From Pseudoalteromonas rubra (GTDB taxonomy: Bacteria; Pseudomonadota; Gammaproteobacteria; Enterobacterales; Alteromonadaceae), in NCBI RefSeq assembly GCF_005887115.1, contig NZ_PNCJ01000015.1:1-64000 (forward strand): 64,000 nucleotides of DNA, in the 5' to 3' direction. Both the position numbers and the translations under genes were made by a program. The notes under the pieces are model-generated. The model was not told the DNA's origin. It saw only the letters and a list, made by a program, of their open reading frames with translations, and searched no databases. Position 1 is the first letter of the stretch. The number at the start of each line of letters is the position of its first letter. Positions 60,901 through 64,000 of the stretch are shown piece by piece.

Positions 60901-62080
60901 TTTCTATTAACTTCACATGTTGTGTGATTGCTCTGAGTGTTTCTGTCATACGTGACAAAGATTTTGACAACCGAACAATCTCAATGCTGCCTTGGAGCTG
61001 AACATTGGTGCTAAAGTCACCATCAGCGACTTGCTCTGCAACTTCAATAGACTGGCTGACTGATTGCCCTATTTGCTTATTGATTAGGTATGCGATGAAA
61101 GTTGTAATCAATGCTGCCAGCACGAGCGCAATGACAGAGAACAAAGACAACTCAGCTAAACTGTGTTGGTTAGACATGAGGCTGTTGTCGGCAAGTCGTT
61201 GCTGGGCTATCTCTATTTCTATCAGCTGATTTTTGAGTGCGCGCGTTAACGGACCTAACTGCTCTTGCCAGATACTTTCAGCCTGATCCCAATTAGTGCT
61301 CCGCCTGAACTCGAACATGTCTCTTACCAACCCCCAGTATTCGACACGTAGGCGTGTAATTTTCTGAAATTGCATTATTTGTTGTTCATCCAGCAATGCC
61401 TGTTGCTGCTGAACGCTTAACCAGGCATCTTCATGCCACGAGTGATATTCCTCAAAGTCTCTGAAATAAGACTCCTGATTACTGAGTAAAAATGCTTTTG
61501 CAGCGCTCATTGCACTCGCGAAGCTGGCCCTAAAGTCGGCCAGATGTTTAAGAAGCTGCTTGCGCTGCTCTCCTCCAGCGAGTTCTTCTTCTCGCTCTAT
61601 CAACAAGGTTACCGCATTTTGGATCCGCTCAGCTCTGGGCATTGCCTGATTAAACAGAATTTGTAGCCCAGGAAAGTTCTCTTCGGTTTGGGCAACAGCT
61701 TCTATTTTCTGCTGCACTAACCTGGCTTCGCCCAATTTTGCTTCCAGCCTTACAACCTGATCACGATTCAACGCAGATAAAGATAGCCGCTTTATCTTGA
61801 AAAGAGATTCGTCGATGTTTTGCCAGGCCTCGCGCCTTCCTTGCAGGTGCTGCTGACCACCACCTGCCATCCAGGATTTCAGCTCGAGTTTAGAGTCCTC
61901 AAAATTCGATCTCAGCGCCTGCATATGCTTAACACTGGCCAATTCATTGCCACTAAAGTGAGTGCTGCTGCGCTCCAGCTCAGCAAGCTGAAAAAGTGCC
62001 GCAATAACAATTGCAGCGGGGATCAAAAAGGCGAGTACAAACCCCGCACTAATGCGCGTACTTAACGTATTTAACTCCAT
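57926..62080 (-). CDS. Hybrid sensor histidine kinase with GAF and three receiver domains
   Basis: A 1384-residue membrane kinase. Membrane helix about 11-33, periplasmic four-helix (CHASE3-like) domain to about 310, second helix (about 312-335), HAMP to about 420, GAF (about 440-580), a long Gln/Glu coiled coil, then HisKA with phosphorylated His696 in ANMSHELRTPLNS. The ATPase region has LRNLLSNAFKFTE, RDTGIGIE and GTGLGLTISREF. Three receivers follow, with Asp sites in SAVILDIGLPDMDG, CCIVDLNLPDMSG and LVLMDIMMPVMDG; the second has a less canonical Lys/Thr region (KIVLKTDH). The layout allows an internal phosphorelay with output to the receiver-GGDEF-EAL protein and, possibly, methylation by the CheR protein of the same operon. 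Confidence 0.93.
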   Translation of the reverse strand: MELNTLSTRISAGFVLAFLIPAAIVIAALFQLAELERSSTHFSGNELASVKHMQALRSNFEDSKLELKSWMAGGGQQHLQGRREAWQNIDESLFKIKRLSLSALNRDQVVRLEAKLGEARLVQQKIEAVAQTEENFPGLQILFNQAMPRAERIQNAVTLLIEREEELAGGEQRKQLLKHLADFRASFASAMSAAKAFLLSNQESYFRDFEEYHSWHEDAWLSVQQQQALLDEQQIMQFQKITRLRVEYWGLVRDMFEFRRSTNWDQAESIWQEQLGPLTRALKNQLIEIEIAQQRLADNSLMSNQHSLAELSLFSVIALVLAALITTFIAYLINKQIGQSVSQSIEVAEQVADGDFSTNVQLQGSIEIVRLSKSLSRMTETLRAITQHVKLIENGDYQADFVPKGEQDQLGKALDSMTKKLRESKLELESQSWLKAGLSEFSDLLTGARTVTDIYQASVDFCTKHTGAEVGVLYAKEGGGFKLVSSFAYKHRNSASNEFMAGEGLAGQAVLEGKVMCFSDLPADHIPLEIESGLGHSAAKFIVAVPLVDRLQNGAVLGVLLLGNTKPFKAIDIEWLEQSADKQAQALTSAQSRGRLQELLEESQQQAEELESQQQDLKAANEELEQQTQELKRSEEELREQRSQLTQTNTELTERTDILQKQKIEIENARIELQHRAEQLAVSSKYKSEFLANMSHELRTPLNSLLLLSQSLARNSEGNLTEDQLEDIEVIYNGGQSLLTLINEILDLSKVEAGKLKLISDRVDLHSFVARLKRQFDPVAKEKNLEFKITISALAPKDIETDELRLEQVLRNLLSNAFKFTEQGYVELCIEPVAGDVQFNNSTLTPDNCLSFLVRDTGIGIEQGMQKAIFEAFQQADGSTSRAFGGTGLGLTISREFSLLLGGEIQLVSEVNKGSTFSLYIPRHKHPDHEEQNEPQSKPDLSINQVAQQNDFVKAHDDALLAEQQPLDADVIVTTGAKPVSDQGHNSTILIVEDDSQFASILSDIARKHQFDPLVCSQAEQALNMIQQALPSAVILDIGLPDMDGMMLLDTLKSQPKTRQIPVHIVSGKNKDPKALQKGAIDFLTKPVSLEQMEQVFAKFEVLLQKHIKHLLLVEDDTDACKVIKQVLQQKGLELHVANDGGTAMQVLKQHQIDCCIVDLNLPDMSGFELLERMDAESGLTLPPIIVYTAQDLSRDEYHQLLRFTDKIVLKTDHAPVRLQDEVELFLHSVEQQLPPSVIASKQNEIISQPVDLSGFHVLLVDDDLRNTYALSKLLKEQGLTVTMADNGQLALEKLQQSEQFDLVLMDIMMPVMDGFEAMRHIRADISQNLPIIALTAKAMSEDKQKCLEAGASDYLAKPVDINVLISMMKIWLYETQNASDRLH

Positions 62081-62180
62081 TATTCCTTATCTCTGTAAAG
62101 CGCCAGTCCATTTATTCTGGAAGTGTTCACTCAGAGTATAGTCATGCAGCCAAAAGTTGGGGCAATTTTCTGCCTAAAGT

Positions 62181-63107
62181 TCACCCGATTGATGAGAGAG
62201 AAAATTCTAATTTGAGCCACTCAAATAAAGCCACCATTTCTGGCCGGAACCATTGGCATTTGGGGGCTACCAGATGGTAAGAAAATGCCAACTTGATTGG
62301 TTCAACCGGGAGTTGCTCTAACTCTCGACGATTCAGGGCATGATGTACAATGTGGTGCCAACCCAGGGCCATACCCTGGCCATGTTTGGCCGCCCCTATC
62401 GCCAGACCCACATGGCTGAAGGTGTTAACACGCGGCACCCGAGCGTCTGATGGGTTAAAGCGATTCAGCCATGCTTCCCAACCAAGATTTGCTGGCGCAT
62501 CCTCGACCCCACCACGATAAGCCAGTAAGGGCACTTGCCCAATCCAGTCTCTGACCGAAGACAAATGAGGATATTGCTGGCGAAGCGTTGGTGAAATCAC
62601 GGGATAGGTATACTCATCGGCCAGCCAGCGACTGTCCAAATTAGCAAACGCTCCCCGACCAAAGTGCAGATGACCATGAACCCGATTGCTGGCGAAATCG
62701 GCCAGCTGGTCCATTGCTATCAGCTCCAGTTGAATGGCAGGCAGCGCTGTGTATAAGCGACTGAGCCTGGGCAACAGCCAGTGTTCCAGTAATGAAGGGA
62801 TCACCGCAAGAACGAGAGTCTGCCTGTCAGTTTGCGCCTTAAGCCTGGCCTGGCGGATCCCTGCGTTGATTTGTGCCAATCCGTGATTGACATCCGCCTT
62901 TAGTAACTTGCCTGCTGGTGTCAATATTACGCCTTTGGATTTTCTGTAAAACAACTGCACATTGAGCTGCTGCTCCAGTTGTTTCATTTGGTGGCTAATC
63001 GCGCTGGGGGTTTTGTGCAGGATCTGACCGGCTTTGGTGAAACTCAGCTCAGCTGCGACCACGGCAAAGCTTTGTAGTGCAGTCAGCGAAATATTTGCCT
63101 CAATCAT
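62181..63107 (-). CDS. LysR-family transcriptional regulator
   Basis: A 308-residue regulator of the GcvA-like branch: LTALQSFAVVAAELSFTKAGQILHKTPSAISHQMKQLEQQLNVQLF is the DNA-binding domain, the rest a standard LysR effector domain. It is divergent from the OsmC-family gene with a short shared region (63108-63206), the usual layout when such a regulator controls its neighbour. LysR proteins next to peroxide-detoxifying genes are often oxidant-responsive, but no Cys pattern of OxyR type is present. Confidence 0.88.
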   Translation of the reverse strand: MIEANISLTALQSFAVVAAELSFTKAGQILHKTPSAISHQMKQLEQQLNVQLFYRKSKGVILTPAGKLLKADVNHGLAQINAGIRQARLKAQTDRQTLVLAVIPSLLEHWLLPRLSRLYTALPAIQLELIAMDQLADFASNRVHGHLHFGRGAFANLDSRWLADEYTYPVISPTLRQQYPHLSSVRDWIGQVPLLAYRGGVEDAPANLGWEAWLNRFNPSDARVPRVNTFSHVGLAIGAAKHGQGMALGWHHIVHHALNRRELEQLPVEPIKLAFSYHLVAPKCQWFRPEMVALFEWLKLEFSLSSIG

Positions 63108-63206
63108 GATGTGAATATACTTAACAACAGGTTGAGTTATTATCGCTTTTACTCATAGCAATTCAACTCCATACTGATGTCAGTCATCACAATCTGGAGC
63201 AATAAA

Positions 63207-63671
63207 ATGTCCCAATATCATGCAACTATTCGTTGGCAGCTCAACCACAATGAGCGTTTTACTGAACAACAATACAGCCGCGCACACCACTGGCAATTGG
63301 GTGGCGGAGCGAAGCTCGCAGCTTCTGCATCACCACACATCGTGCCACAGCCATATTCAGTGCCTGAATACGCGGATCCGGAAGAAGCGTTTGTTGCCTC
63401 CTTGTCTAGTTGTCATATGCTATTTTTCCTTCACCTGGCTGCAAAATCAGGCTTTGTGGTGGAAAGTTACGAAGATAGGGCTGTTGGCACCCTCAGTGAA
63501 GACAGCACGGGTAAAATGGCCATGACCCAGGTCATTCTGCGCCCCGAAGTAACCCTGGCCACACATAATACTCAAGACCAGGCTAGCCTGAACACGTTAC
63601 ATCATCAGGCTCATGAGCTGTGCTTTATAGCCAACTCTGTTAAAACCGAGGTACTGGTTCAACCGGTGTAA
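63207..63671 (+). CDS. OsmC/Ohr-family peroxidase
   Basis: A 154-residue protein; the ATG at 63207 is chosen because GGAG lies 7 bases upstream. The two redox cysteines are Cys69 in SLSSCHMLFFLHLAAK and Cys139 in ELCFIANSVK, and Glu60 of the DPEEAFVASL block is in the usual place. Members reduce organic hydroperoxides through a Cys-Cys cycle with lipoyl or thioredoxin donors. The N-terminal RWQLNHNERFTEQQYSRAH type is closer to OsmC/YhfA-like proteins than to Ohr. Its 3' end overlaps the convergent kinase gene by 13 bases. Confidence 0.9.
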   Translation: MSQYHATIRWQLNHNERFTEQQYSRAHHWQLGGGAKLAASASPHIVPQPYSVPEYADPEEAFVASLSSCHMLFFLHLAAKSGFVVESYEDRAVGTLSEDSTGKMAMTQVILRPEVTLATHNTQDQASLNTLHHQAHELCFIANSVKTEVLVQPV

Positions 63672-64000
63672 CCGGAAAAATGGATCGTCAGCGTAAATTG
63701 CTGCTCCGAATGCGAATTAGACTGTTCCCGCCAGCCAAAACATGCACATACGCGGGCAATAATTTGGGTACCTAACCCCTGACCATGATGTGCTTGTTGT
63801 TGACCCACTCGATTGGAAAAGGTCATGCCACGATTATCCAGTGTTACAACGAGTGTGCCTTCACCATGTTGCAGTGCGTTTTTGCCCAGCTGCGTCAGGA
63901 GTAAGGTCAACAGACGCAGCTGAACTGGCTGACTGACTGGCTCTGTTGGCAAATTCAGCTCTATGCACAGGCCTTGTTGCTGCCAAGTCTGTTGCCAGCT
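63659..64000 (-). CDS. Histidine kinase, C-terminal part, runs off the window
   Basis: The frame is open to the window edge, so only the last ~113 residues are seen. They form the end of a HATPase_c domain: LTQLGKNALQHG resembles the N-box, and QAHHGQGLGTQIIARVCACFGW the G2 region. The D-x-G-x-G (G1) motif is blurred: DNRGMTFSNRV stands in its place. The start codon and sensor part lie beyond 64000. Convergent with the OsmC gene. Confidence 0.7.
   Translation of the reverse strand, partial: SWQQTWQQQGLCIELNLPTEPVSQPVQLRLLTLLLTQLGKNALQHGEGTLVVTLDNRGMTFSNRVGQQQAHHGQGLGTQIIARVCACFGWREQSNSHSEQQFTLTIHFSGYTG

Noticed and set aside
1..64000. CRISPR arrays, tRNA and rRNA genes, prophage modules
   Set aside because: I saw no regularly spaced repeats, no tRNA-like cloverleaf or rRNA segments, and no phage structural or integrase genes; absence by reading is not proof.

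Overview
The window looks like chromosomal DNA of a marine gammaproteobacterium, most likely Pseudoalteromonas or a close relative. The grounds are the gene families and their pairing: a methylcitrate cluster of the AcnD/PrpF type under a GntR/FCD regulator, many GGDEF/EAL and chemotaxis proteins, a secreted GH19 chitinase, a GlyGly-CTERM protein, and the MipA/DUF3019/two-component set. Base composition is moderate over most of the window. The first ~1.7 kb is clearly more AT-rich. The genus is inference; no rRNA or tRNA is present to anchor it.

Layout. 0.1-2.2 kb: AT-rich accessory patch with two uncharacterised genes and a decayed IS903-like element. 2.4-9.5 kb: chitinase, acetyltransferase plus FAD oxidoreductase, a 49-residue peptide gene that looks like a RiPP precursor, an SDR, a SpoIIAA-like protein and a LysE exporter. 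8.3-15.1 kb: the prp operon (gntR-prpB-prpC-acnD-prpF, minus strand) for propionyl-CoA breakdown, with a sigma70-like promoter and palindromic operators in front and a strong terminator behind. 15.3-16.7 kb: solute-binding protein and endonuclease V. 17.0-26.5 kb: a PKD/GlyGly-CTERM protein and then a five-gene minus-strand set in which every product has a signal peptide: an M4-protease-like protein with a destroyed active site, a Hint-domain protein, two paralogous proteins of unknown function and a GEVED protein between the paralogs. I regard this as the best candidate for an undescribed system.

27-34.5 kb: DUF4240 protein, cold-shock protein, a second lone solute-binding protein, a GAF histidine kinase, a PAS-GGDEF-EAL protein, and a translationally coupled pair joining a chemoreceptor-like signalling helix protein to an ODP-type diiron protein (possible oxygen/iron sensor). 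34.6-40.9 kb: secreted GH3 enzyme, DUF1445 and PxpA (5-oxoproline/D-glutamate metabolism), acetyltransferase, beta-propeller lipoprotein. 41.0-44.3 kb: MipA/OmpV, DUF3019, response regulator and kinase as one overlapping unit. 44.4-48.7 kb: ArfB, then two MacB/FtsX-type permeases and an HlyD-type adaptor with no ATPase beside them.

49-64 kb: RaiA/HPF-like protein, NhaR with a SelW-like protein, a chemoreceptor, a coiled-coil protein, a YhhN-like membrane protein, a three-gene signalling operon (hybrid kinase with three receiver domains, CheR methyltransferase, receiver-PAS-GGDEF-EAL protein), a LysR regulator divergent from an OsmC protein, and the 3' end of a histidine kinase that runs off the window. 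Signal transduction, especially c-di-GMP and phosphorelay, dominates the right third.
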